A stretch of DNA of 34,988 nucleotides, from positions 1 through 34,988 of the forward strand of contig DRPG01000170.1 in NCBI GenBank assembly GCA_011376105.1. Direction: 5' to 3'. Origin of the DNA: Deltaproteobacteria bacterium. Lineage in GTDB: Bacteria > Myxococcota_A > UBA796 > GCA-2862545. Position numbers and translations under genes: made by a program. Position 1 is the stretch's first letter, and every line of letters begins with the position of its first letter. Below the pieces are notes generated by a model. It did no database searches and was not told the DNA's origin. It saw only the letters and a list, made by a program, of their open reading frames with translations. This document shows positions 8,301 to 14,878 of this stretch, piece by piece.

Positions 8301-8405
8301 CGGGTCTACCCCGTCCGTCCCTATGCGCTGACGAACCCGATCTGGGTCGATCTCGCCGGTGATGGGTTCGACGCGCCGGGGGTGCCGGAGTGGCTCGCCC
8401 GGTAG
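5394..8405 (+). CDS. CehA/McbA-type PHP-domain metallohydrolase lipoprotein
   Basis: 1003 aa from ATG 5394, preferred over GTG 5370 because it opens directly into a lipoprotein signal (LTLWVLPLAIGSCGG, lipidation Cys in IGSC). Residues about 340-470 resemble a carboxypeptidase-regulatory, Ig-like insert (VRGTVLERTTQAPLSGIDVFVYAPG). Residues about 540-830 are a PHP metal-binding domain: HVH at 545-547, STDHDYL, VGHPRDG and GNSDTHGTSS near 796. PHP phosphoesterases of the CehA/McbA group bind metals and hydrolyse phospho- or carbamate esters; the substrate here is unknown. It should sit in the periplasm on a membrane anchor. A TAGACT element 8 nt before the ATG could be a -10 box, which would give a nearly leaderless mRNA. 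A sharply AT-rich patch lies at 7729-7785, just before the SDTH motif. Confidence 0.82.
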   Translation: MLRTSTLSLTLWVLPLAIGSCGGSAQPFARAYPIDSLDRAIGGPKAVAQVGDLLLENQHARLAILGARNSLGPGLYGGSIVDADLRRSDPTFGGGRGRDQFAEMFSTVNMNVAHPPEEGGPSVQIVSDGSGGGPAIVRTQGPAEPFLTLLGALWSIVGAPDFYLWTDTIARPGEDWFTVRTTVVTGEGGGEPVEGAEAPYLDAPFPLIQWAIETGMVLGDFYLSGGSVDVFAPGIGFDEDGAVFESMERGENTFVEPFQFPFLAGVGDGVSYGLAPKQGDLFVPLFTASQTVAVTSALDGDGTSDRFAPGEAYTYERYFFVGHGDVASIVDQYVEARGIPSGLVRGTVLERTTQAPLSGIDVFVYAPGATHPWSQFETDIHPDDRTPDGSFSGRLPVGTWELLAHERGRPHSDRITIEVTEGGEVTTALSAGRHGVLEFTVRDEVGRKVPSKVSLFRADDRLPTRDPVLGDGFIAGSPEAVVFSLYGEGEVALAPGRYVAVASRGIEYELDRSEPFEISGASGARLELQVVRSVDTSGWIGADLHVHAVPSHDSGVLLADRVRTMVAEGVEFFASTDHDYLVDYAPTVTALGVEEWIQTAVGNETTTVEVGHFLSFPLAQDFLVEAGGGRAAVDWTGKRPFELIESLKTMGRAAGHDPVVFVGHPRDGILGYFDQYGLDPYGGLPGIGGQPGQPSVQTPLLSITNPLLSSANISWEFDGLELLNGKRSELIRTPTTEELERFARGEADVYDFMTRTSAEQAALVEGSVTLSGDVEGQVDDWFTLLNLGFRYTALGNSDTHGTSSTESGCPRNFILSNEDDPAFLDDQAIADAVREHRVVASYGPFLRMWIDGAEIGSEVVADGGTVEARIEVQAPRWIAVDRVELYENGTLIHEWQVEDTGDVLRFSEALELTPARDSWYVAIAAGDGDLSPLFTPVEIPYVELQLIVTEALAGVSSVSSLLEAAPPIPRVYPVRPYALTNPIWVDLAGDGFDAPGVPEWLAR
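7729..7785 (+). other. AT-rich, rare-codon island inside the PHP gene
   Basis: Within this about 57-base stretch codons become TTT, TTG, TTA, CTT, GGT, TTT, CGT, TAT and AAT, whereas flanking codons almost all end in G or C. GGTTTA...TAAACC (7735-7740 and 7747-7752) forms a 6-bp inverted repeat. The encoded peptide (DDWFTLLNLGFRYTALGNS) is intact and leads directly into the metal-binding SDTH motif, so the anomaly is at the DNA level, not a frameshift. Confidence 0.8.
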
Positions 8406-8448
8406 CCTCGCCCCACGCTGCGTTACGTGGGCCGGCCCTGGAGGCCCC

Positions 8449-9765
8449 ATGGCACGCATCCACATCGGTTTGCTCGACCGAGCCCTGATCGTCGAGAGTC
8501 CCCACGTCAGCCTCGACGGCTTCCTGAAGCAGTCGGGGATCGAGGCGACCCGGCTCGATCGGGTCCCCGACGAGGAGACCCTGATCGAGCTGATCCAGAA
8601 GACCAAAGCTCAGATCCTGTTCAAGCGCAGCCGGGTCCCGGTGAGCGCCCGGGTGATCGCTGAGTGCCCGTCCCTGATGTCGATCCAGCTGTGCTGCATC
8701 GGCACTGACTCCGTCGATCTGGAGGCCGCTGCAGATCATGGGGTGTTGGTGTTCAACGATCCGGTCTCCAACGGGCGCTCGGTGGTGGAGCTGGCGATCG
8801 CTCACCTGATCGCGCTGTCGAGGCGACTGTACGAGACCGACGTGGACATGCACAGCCACCGCTGGAGCAAGAGCGCCTCAGGTCGGTTCGAGGTGCTGGG
8901 TAAGGTGCTGGGGATCGTGGGGCTGGGCAACATCGGGCGCCAGGTGGCCCGGGCGGCCGAGGCCCTGGGCATGGAGATCCGCTTCTTCGACAACCGGCTG
9001 GTGGCCCAGGAGGTGGGGATCGAGATGGGGTGGACGTCGTGCCAGGATCCGGAGCAGCTGTTCCGCAGCAGCGACATGGTCACGGTGCACACCTCCGCCC
9101 GGGACGCCTACGGGAGCGACAACGCACACTTTCTCGACGACGTGCTGCACGAGCTCGCAGCCGATCGACCCGAGCCGAGCCCCAGGATCTTCCTCAACCT
9201 GGCCCGGGGCAACCTCCACCGGAGCGAGGCGCTGCTGGCCGCGGTGGAGCAGGGCACGATCCGGCGGGCCGCGGTGGATGTCTACCCCACCGAGCCCCGC
9301 CCCGGCGCAGACGCCTGGCGCAACCCCTACGCAGGCGAGGCCCGGGTGATCTGCACCCCCCACATCGGCGCCTCGACCCAGGAGGCTCAGCCCCGGATCG
9401 CGCGCCGGGTGGCGACCACCACCGATCGATTCTCCCGGCTGGGATCGCTGCGGGACTGTGTCTTCGAGCCGCGGGCCACCATGGGGCTGGGGGAACTCTC
9501 CGCGGGCAAGGCGGTGCTCGCCGTGGTCCACTCCGTGAGCCGGGGCACGAAGAAGGCCGTGGACGATGCGATCTATCAGGCAGAGGCGTCCAACCTGGGC
9601 TCCATGCACCGCGATCTGCCCAACGGGATCGCCTACGATCTGTCGGTGCTCGATCGACCGCTGAAGCGGCCTGAGCTAGAGGCCCTGACAGAGCGGGCCG
9701 TGCAGCTCGCGGCGGACGCGCGTGCGATCCGCTCGATCCGTCAGATCGTGGTGTCCGGGGCCTGA
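8449..9765 (+). CDS. D-3-phosphoglycerate dehydrogenase-like 2-hydroxyacid dehydrogenase
   Basis: 438 aa from ATG 8449 with a GGAGG-type Shine-Dalgarno (TGGAGGCCCC). The D-isomer-specific 2-hydroxyacid dehydrogenase fold is clear: NAD-binding GIVGLGNIGRQVARAAEALG, catalytic Arg in LNLARGNLH, Glu in VDVYPTEPRP and His in CTPHIGAST. Substrate-domain motif CIGTDSVDLEAA resembles SerA. SerA oxidises 3-phosphoglycerate in the first step of serine synthesis. About 100 residues follow the catalytic core (AVLAVVHSVSRGTKKAVDDAI...), possibly a diverged ACT-like domain, but its fold is not obvious. Other family members, such as lactate, formate or glycerate dehydrogenases, cannot be excluded, though the sequence is most SerA-like. 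Convergent with the NYN gene downstream. Confidence 0.8.
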   Translation: MARIHIGLLDRALIVESPHVSLDGFLKQSGIEATRLDRVPDEETLIELIQKTKAQILFKRSRVPVSARVIAECPSLMSIQLCCIGTDSVDLEAAADHGVLVFNDPVSNGRSVVELAIAHLIALSRRLYETDVDMHSHRWSKSASGRFEVLGKVLGIVGLGNIGRQVARAAEALGMEIRFFDNRLVAQEVGIEMGWTSCQDPEQLFRSSDMVTVHTSARDAYGSDNAHFLDDVLHELAADRPEPSPRIFLNLARGNLHRSEALLAAVEQGTIRRAAVDVYPTEPRPGADAWRNPYAGEARVICTPHIGASTQEAQPRIARRVATTTDRFSRLGSLRDCVFEPRATMGLGELSAGKAVLAVVHSVSRGTKKAVDDAIYQAEASNLGSMHRDLPNGIAYDLSVLDRPLKRPELEALTERAVQLAADARAIRSIRQIVVSGA

Positions 9766-9871
9766 GGCTGCCCGGGCCACAGCCCAGGGCACCAGGCCGC
9801 GGTGCTCCGGATCGGGGGGGCGCTCTGCGAGCCGTGCGGTGGCCTCAGAGCCCTCCCCGGGCTGGTGTGGA

Positions 9872-11977
9872 TCAGGCCGTCTCGGCGGCCTGATCCCCGC
9901 CGCGGGCCTCGGCCTCGGCCTCGGCTTCGGCCTCGGCTTCGGCCTTGGCCTTCTTGGGCCTGCGCCGGGCCCGGGGCTTGGGCTTGGGCTCGTCGGTGGC
10001 CCCGACGGCCCCGCCGGGGCCGTCGGCCCCGTCGGCCCCGGCAGCCTTGGGCTTGCGGGTGCGGGTGCGCTTCTTCGGCTTGTCCTCGGTGGCCGCGGCC
10101 TCGTCGGCCTCGTCGGCCCCGTCGGGCTTGCGGGTGCGGGGGCGGGTGCGGGTGCGCTTCTTCGGTTTGTCTTCGGTGGCCGCGGCGCGCTCGGACAGGG
10201 AGATCTTGCCTCTCTGTGGATCGACGTGGATGATCTCGACGCTGAGGAGCTTGCCCTCGGGGTAGTGCTCCCGCCAGTCGTCAGCGTCGTGGAGCAGCTC
10301 GGACGCGTGGATCATGCCCTCGGCTGTACCTCCGAGGGACACAAAGAGCCCGACGTCCTCGTGGCGTGTCACCGGGCCCTCGAGCCGCTGGCCAGCGGTG
10401 AACCGCTCCCCCTGGGCGTCCTCGCCTTCTGCGGGCTCTGCCCCGCCTTCTGCGGGCTCTGCCCCGCCTTCTGCGGGCTCTGCCCCGCCTTCTGCGGGCT
10501 CTGCCTCGCCTTCTGCGGGCTCTGCCTCGCCTTCTGCGGGCTTCGCCTCGCCCCGGGGTGGCTCGTCGGCGGGCTCTGGATCACCGCCGGTGGGCACGAG
10601 CAGCAGATCGAGATCGTCGAGATCGTCGTCGACCTCGATGTAGGCCAGGCTCTCTTCGATCTCCCGGCTCCGATCGCTGTCTCCGTAGATGAACTCAGCG
10701 AGGAGATCGGTCTTCGACAGGTTGACGTCGGATTCCTTGAGGTGACGCAGGTACAGCCGACCCAGCGACTGGTTCAGCTGCTGGGCGTCCTTGTTGAGGG
10801 TGAATGCGGCGGTGCTGGAGCGGATCGCCGTGCCGTCCCGGTGGATGAGATCGCCGGCGTTCATCAGGGACTCGAGCAGGTTCTTGAGGATCCGCGTGGG
10901 CATGTCAGGGTGGGTGCGGCGGAGCTTCTTCTGGATGTCCTCCGTGACGTACTTCATCGTGGTCTTGCGGCGGCGCTTCTTGCGCTCGGCGACGACCTCC
11001 TCGAGGGCCTCGAGGACCGACAGCCGGGTGGGTGCGGCCAGCGGGTATAGCCCCGCGCGCTCTAGGGCGTTGACGTAGGGGCGGGCCTCGTCGGGGAGGT
11101 ACTCGTCGACCCACTCGAGGCTACTTTCCTGTGGATCGTCCTCGTCGTCCTCGTCGGGGCTGTGCTCGGGGCTGTCGGGGGTCTCGACGCGGTATCCGCC
11201 TGACTTTCGGTCGCGGACCACCCGGATCAAGCCCTCGTCGCGGGCAGCCTCCAGGAACCGGGCGAAGGAGGAGAAGCCGAGATCGGACTCGGCGAAGTCG
11301 GGGCTCTTGCGCAGGATGGCGGACTTGACCACGCTCGCCAGCGGTGACTCGGGGCTCTCCCGCAGCAGGCCATCCAGCGCCTCCTCCAGCAGATCGAAGG
11401 CCGTAGATCGGGGGGCATCGACCTTGTTGTTCGGCGTCTTGCGGGGCCGCCTGCGCTGCTTGGGCTGCACCACGCTGTCGTAGAAGTTGAACTCATCGCA
11501 GGCCTGGATCAGCAGCCTGCTGGTGCTCTTGCGGGTGCCGATCCCGATGACCCGCTTGTTGAGCTCCCGCATCTTGAGGACCATCGGGGTGAAGTCGGAG
11601 TCTCCGCTGACGACGACGTAGGTGTCGATGTAGTCCTTGGTGAAGGCTAGCTCTAGCGCGTCGACCACCATCGCGATGTCGGCGCGGTTCTTGTCCTGCA
11701 TGCCGTGGCTCGTCAGCTCCATCATCGTGACGTTGGCGGTCAACAGGCTCTGCTTGAAGCGGCTGAAGCGGCCCCAGTCGGCGTAGGAGCGCGCGACCAG
11801 GATACGCCCCTTGTTGGTGATATGGCGCATGAGGGTCTCGACGTCGAAGCGTCCGAGGCCCTCCTTCTCTGTACCCGCTGCGATGTTCTCGAAATCGATC
11901 AGGACTGCAAGGTTGGTTTCCACGTGGAGTGTTTCTCCGCGAGCAGCTCGCTCGCGCCGGGGTTCGTCCCCCTTCAC
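9872..11977 (-). CDS. NYN (LabA-like) - OST-HTH/LOTUS - S1 protein with repetitive tails
   Basis: 701 aa from GTG 11977; a second GTG at 11923 (VETNLAVLIDFEN) matches the usual family start and may be the true one. Order: NYN/PIN-like nuclease (about 22-165; D28 in LIDFEN, NRADIAMVVDALELA, VVSGDSDFTPM); OST-HTH/LOTUS RNA-binding domain (about 190-265; SSFARFLEAARDEG); winged-helix-like region (about 300-430); a PAEGEAE repeat linker; S1 domain (about 510-585; GPVTRHEDVGLFVSLGG); Lys/Arg-rich tail with KKRTRTR blocks; terminal (AE)n. NYN domains with the acidic centre cleave RNA, LOTUS binds G-rich or structured RNA, and S1 binds RNA, so an RNA-processing or RNA-decay role is likely. The disordered basic and acidic tails suggest an RNP-associated or condensate-forming protein, which is inference. 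It diverges from the MoxR operon. Confidence 0.82.
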   Translation of the reverse strand: MKGDEPRRERAARGETLHVETNLAVLIDFENIAAGTEKEGLGRFDVETLMRHITNKGRILVARSYADWGRFSRFKQSLLTANVTMMELTSHGMQDKNRADIAMVVDALELAFTKDYIDTYVVVSGDSDFTPMVLKMRELNKRVIGIGTRKSTSRLLIQACDEFNFYDSVVQPKQRRRPRKTPNNKVDAPRSTAFDLLEEALDGLLRESPESPLASVVKSAILRKSPDFAESDLGFSSFARFLEAARDEGLIRVVRDRKSGGYRVETPDSPEHSPDEDDEDDPQESSLEWVDEYLPDEARPYVNALERAGLYPLAAPTRLSVLEALEEVVAERKKRRRKTTMKYVTEDIQKKLRRTHPDMPTRILKNLLESLMNAGDLIHRDGTAIRSSTAAFTLNKDAQQLNQSLGRLYLRHLKESDVNLSKTDLLAEFIYGDSDRSREIEESLAYIEVDDDLDDLDLLLVPTGGDPEPADEPPRGEAKPAEGEAEPAEGEAEPAEGGAEPAEGGAEPAEGGAEPAEGEDAQGERFTAGQRLEGPVTRHEDVGLFVSLGGTAEGMIHASELLHDADDWREHYPEGKLLSVEIIHVDPQRGKISLSERAAATEDKPKKRTRTRPRTRKPDGADEADEAAATEDKPKKRTRTRKPKAAGADGADGPGGAVGATDEPKPKPRARRRPKKAKAEAEAEAEAEAEARGGDQAAETA
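10424..10549. repeat. Six 21-bp tandem repeats within the NYN-S1 gene
   Basis: The plus-strand unit GCCTTCTGCGGGCTCTGCCCC occurs at 10424, 10445, 10466, 10487, 10508 and 10529; the last two have single-base variants. On the coding strand it encodes (G)(G/E)AEPAE heptapeptides that link the winged-helix region to the S1 domain. The unit keeps the frame, so copy-number change would only alter linker length. Confidence 0.9.
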
Positions 11978-12196
11978 CGTTCCTGTAGGGCCTGGCGGCG
12001 GTTATCCGTCATGTCCGCCGAGGTTCCCTCGCCGTGGGCGACCGGGACTCAAGGGGGCGGGCGCCTCTGGACCTTCCAGAGCGCGCGTCCGTGCCGTAAC
12101 AACATGATCGTAGATGGGGTACGCGTTTTGTTGCACAGCGGTGGTTACGGACCCGGGATCGTCCCTACGAGATAGTCTGGTGCCCCTGGAGGCGAG
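11978..12196. promoter_or_regulatory. Divergent intergenic region between the NYN gene and the MoxR operon
   Basis: This 219-base region separates two divergent starts and must hold promoters in both directions. It contains a perfect 7-bp inverted repeat, CCGTAAC (12094-12100) and GTTACGG (12144-12150), enclosing a comparatively AT-rich patch (ACGCGTTTTGTTGC). GATAGT at 12171-12176 could be a -10 box for the MoxR operon, giving a leader of about 14 nt with Shine-Dalgarno TGGAGG, but no good -35 lies 17 nt upstream. The inverted repeat could be an operator. Confidence 0.4.
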
Positions 12197-13018
12197 ATGG
12201 CGTCGTTCGATCGGTTCTCGGGCAGCTCGACCTACATCGCCGACGAGGGTCTCAAGGAGGTCGTCAACGCAGCGATCGCGCTGCAGCGGCCGCTGCTGAT
12301 CAAGGGAGAGCCCGGCACGGGCAAGACCCTGCTCGCCCACGCGGTGGCCGAGGCCCTGGATCGGCCCCTGATCCCGTGGCACGTCAAGTCCACCACCCGG
12401 GCCGTCGACGGGCTGTACCACTACGACGTGGTCCAGCGGCTCAACGACAGCCGCTTCGGCGATCGCGACGTGTCGGACATCCGCAGCTATATCCGCATGG
12501 GCCCCCTCGGCGCCGCGTTCGCGTCCGAGACCCCCGTCGTGGTGCTGATCGACGAGATCGACAAGGCCGACGTCGAGTTCCCCAACGATCTGCTCCGGGA
12601 GCTCGACGAGATGGCGTTCCACGTCCCTGAGCTCGACGAGACGGTCCGGGCGCGGCACCGACCGGTGACCCTGATCACCAGCAACGCCGAGAAGGAGCTC
12701 CCCGACGCGTTCCTGCGGCGCTGTGTGTTCCACTACATCCAGTTCCCCGATCGGGAGCAGATGATCGAGATCGTCCGGGTCCACCACCCGGATCTGGAGT
12801 CGGCCGTGCTCGACGCCGCGTTGGATCGGTTCTTTGCGTTTCGCAAGGTCCAGGGCCTGCGCAAGCGCCCCTCGACCTCAGAGCTCATCGACTGGCTGTC
12901 GGTGTTGGTGCACGCGGGCATGGATCCCGAGCGGATCCGGGCCGAGGATCCCTTCCTCGGTGTGCTCTTGAAGCAGGAGGCCGATCTGGGCCGGCGCGCT
13001 CCGGGATCATCGAGGTGA
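12197..13018 (+). CDS. MoxR-family AAA+ ATPase (CoxD-like)
   Basis: 273 aa from ATG 12197 with Shine-Dalgarno TGGAGG. Walker A is GEPGTGKTLLAHAVAEAL, Walker B is VVVLIDEIDKAD, and the sensor-1 region is LITSNAEKELPDAFLRRC. The Walker B to sensor spacing and the LRRC arginine finger fit the MoxR/CoxD group. These ATPases act as chaperones that mature metalloenzymes or protein complexes together with a VWA-domain partner. The partner is encoded two genes downstream in the same coupled operon. No CO dehydrogenase, methanol dehydrogenase or nitric-oxide reductase genes are present, so the client is unknown. The stop overlaps the next GTG start by 4 nt. Confidence 0.9.
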   Translation: MASFDRFSGSSTYIADEGLKEVVNAAIALQRPLLIKGEPGTGKTLLAHAVAEALDRPLIPWHVKSTTRAVDGLYHYDVVQRLNDSRFGDRDVSDIRSYIRMGPLGAAFASETPVVVLIDEIDKADVEFPNDLLRELDEMAFHVPELDETVRARHRPVTLITSNAEKELPDAFLRRCVFHYIQFPDREQMIEIVRVHHPDLESAVLDAALDRFFAFRKVQGLRKRPSTSELIDWLSVLVHAGMDPERIRAEDPFLGVLLKQEADLGRRAPGSSR

Positions 13019-13551
13019 GCCTGGGGTCACAGGGATCGTGTCTAGGGCGGCCGTCGCTGCCGTCGCGCTCGCTCCTCGCCTCGTTCTCCTCCGGGGAGGT
13101 GACGGTCTGGAGACAGGTCGGCGGCGCCTCACGTCGGGGCCCGACCCGGGGGTGTCGGCTCTACCTGTCGCTGCCGTCGCTGCTGCACGACGAGCTCGTG
13201 GGCGACGGGCGGATCCAGGGGGTGAGGCTCCAGCGCGGGGGCTTCGAGGCGCTGCTGAACCAGGCGGTGCTCGACGAGCACGCGCCCTCGCTCTACCCCT
13301 GCGAGCAGTCGTGGCGGCTGGCCACTCGGTTCGCGCCGGTGTCGATCCGCTGGATCCAGGACATGGATCGGCGCGGTCGGCCCCTGTCCCGCCAGGTCCC
13401 GCTGCTGTCGCTGCGCCCCGCCGCTCTGCGGCAGCTCTCTGAGCAGTGGATCGCCTCGATCGAGGGCTGGCGGGGAGGGCCGGCTCCTGCGCTGCGGCCC
13501 TACCCGGCCCCCCCCACGCTGCTCGCGCGCCTCGTCGGCCGGAACCCCTGA
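13015..13551 (+). CDS. Small protein of the MoxR-VWA operon (weakly DUF4291-like)
   Basis: 178 aa, GTG start overlapping the MoxR stop (GTGA) and stop overlapping the VWA start (TGATG). This tight coupling on both sides argues strongly that it is translated. The pattern YLSLPSLLHDELVG...VRLQRGGFEALLNQAV, then VSIRWIQDMDRRGRPLSRQVPLLSLRPAALRQLSEQWIASIE, loosely resembles DUF4291 proteins. In that family a similar 'R-x-GF-x-x-L' segment is followed by 'W-D-P-E-R' and 'E-W-I-x-x-I'. This is recall from memory, not a search, and its confidence is low. The first about 40 residues are poorly ordered. It may bridge the ATPase and the VWA protein. Confidence 0.65.
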   Translation: MSLGSQGSCLGRPSLPSRSLLASFSSGEVTVWRQVGGASRRGPTRGCRLYLSLPSLLHDELVGDGRIQGVRLQRGGFEALLNQAVLDEHAPSLYPCEQSWRLATRFAPVSIRWIQDMDRRGRPLSRQVPLLSLRPAALRQLSEQWIASIEGWRGGPAPALRPYPAPPTLLARLVGRNP

Positions 13552-14696
13552 TGTTCACCTCGTTCCTGTTCCACCTCCGCGCCGAGGGGATCCCCGTTGG
13601 GACAGGGGAGTGGCTGTCGTTCCTCGAGGCGCTGAGGCGTGGCCTCGCGACCTCCCTTACAGAGCTGTACCCGCTGGGTCGGGCCCTGCTGTGTCGCACC
13701 GAGGCGGACTTCGATCGGTACGATCTGGCGTTCGCTGCTGCCTTCGAGGGAGCCGCCCTGTCTGATGAGCTCCGGAGTCAGCTCGCCCAGTGGCTGGAGC
13801 GCAGGGTCGACCCTCAGGGCGAGCGGAGCGAGCCGGAGCTGGCCGACGAGGAGCTGTGGCGTGCTTTCCTCGAGCGGCTCGCGGAGCAGCGGGAGGAGCA
13901 CAACGGAGGGGATCGGTGGATCGGCACCGGGGGCACCAGCCCCTTTGGCCACGGGGGGCGGGGGGCCCGGGGGATCCGGGTGGGCGGCAGCGCGGGTGGA
14001 CGCGCTGCGGTGTCGGTGGCGCTGGAGCGCCGCTGGGAGAGCTACCGCAACGATCGCACCCTGAACGTGCGGGATCTCGAGGTCGCGCTGCGCACGCTGC
14101 GGAAGCTGGTGCGGGAGGGACGCCACGAGCTCGATCTCGACGGCACGATCCGGAAGACCTGCGACAACGCTGGCGAGATCGAGATCGTCGAGCAGCGCGC
14201 GCGCCGGAACCAGGTCCACCTCGTGCTGCTGATGGACGCCGGGGGCTCGATGGCGCCCCACCACGAGAGCGTCAGCCGCCTGTTCTCGGCCGCCGAGCGC
14301 ACCAAGATCTTCAAGAGCTTCACCGCGTACAGCTTCCACAACTGCGTCTATGGCTGGCTATATCGGGATATCGAGCAGCTCGATCGGGTCCGCGCCGAGG
14401 AGGTCTTGTCCGGGCTGACGCCTCATCACCGGCTGATCTTCGTCGGGGACGCCTCGATGGCGCCCTATGAGCTGTTCAACGCGTTCTCCTGGCCGGGCCA
14501 GGGGACAGGGATGACCGGGCTAGACTGGCTGCAGCGCTTCCGGGCGCGGTGTCCCGCCTCGGTATGGATCAACCCCGATCCCCTCAGGTACTGGGATCAT
14601 CCCACCGTCCGAGCGATCGAGGCGACGTTTCCGATGTTCGAGCTGACGGTCTCGGGGCTCCACCAGGCGGTGCAGAAGCTCAGGGCGCCGGTGTAG
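13551..14696 (+). CDS. VWA-domain protein (CoxE-like), partner of the MoxR ATPase
   Basis: 381 aa from ATG 13551 (MFTSFLFHLRAEGIPVGTGEW); the track start upstream is only an open frame. The N-terminal about 110 residues (ALRRGLATSLTELYPLGRALLCRTEADFDRYD) are typical of CoxE-like proteins, followed by a Gly-rich linker (GGTSPFGHGGRGARG). The VWA domain starts near VHLVLLMDAGGSM. The MIDAS motif is DAGGS instead of DxSxS, so the first Ser is Gly, as in some other members of this branch. LSGLTPHHRLIFVGDASM carries the other metal-site acids. It should work with the MoxR ATPase in assembly or activation of a client protein. It is the last gene of the three-gene operon; tRNA-Gln follows. Confidence 0.85.
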   Translation: MFTSFLFHLRAEGIPVGTGEWLSFLEALRRGLATSLTELYPLGRALLCRTEADFDRYDLAFAAAFEGAALSDELRSQLAQWLERRVDPQGERSEPELADEELWRAFLERLAEQREEHNGGDRWIGTGGTSPFGHGGRGARGIRVGGSAGGRAAVSVALERRWESYRNDRTLNVRDLEVALRTLRKLVREGRHELDLDGTIRKTCDNAGEIEIVEQRARRNQVHLVLLMDAGGSMAPHHESVSRLFSAAERTKIFKSFTAYSFHNCVYGWLYRDIEQLDRVRAEEVLSGLTPHHRLIFVGDASMAPYELFNAFSWPGQGTGMTGLDWLQRFRARCPASVWINPDPLRYWDHPTVRAIEATFPMFELTVSGLHQAVQKLRAPV

Positions 14697-14776
14697 GCCA
14701 CGCCACAGCGCCGCTGGTCCCGGTCGGGTTGTCGCTGCGCCGGGCACCCGAACGCATTAGGTTGCCCTGCCTCCGA

Positions 14777-14848
14777 TGGGGCGTCGCCAAGTGGTAAGGC
14801 ACCGGGTTTTGGTTCCGGCATTCGCAGGTTCGAATCCTGCCGCCCCAA
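14777..14848 (+). tRNA. tRNA-Gln (UUG anticodon)
   Basis: The cloverleaf can be drawn directly: acceptor TGGGGCG pairs with CGCCCCA, D-arm GCC...GGC, anticodon stem CCGGG/TCCGG with loop TTTTGGT and anticodon TTG, T-arm GCAGG TTCGAAT CCTGC. It is close to the E. coli tRNA-Gln sequence. The discriminator is A and the genome continues CTT, so the 3' CCA is not encoded and must be added by the CCA-adding enzyme. It lies between the VWA gene and prs. Confidence 0.97.
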
Positions 14849-14878
14849 CTTCCAACGGCGACCGGCTCCGGGAGCAAC

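Noticed and set aside
10424-10549. Possible CRISPR array
   Set aside because: The repeats are contiguous with no spacers and lie in a coding frame.
9722-11050. 442-aa plus-strand ORF with FCGLCPA repeats
   Set aside because: The apparent repeat is the reverse strand of the 21-bp array in the NYN-S1 gene; the rest is shadow sequence.
14697-14776. Promoter for tRNA-Gln
   Set aside because: TTGTCG and CATTAG-like boxes are present but their spacing is wrong, so I do not annotate it.
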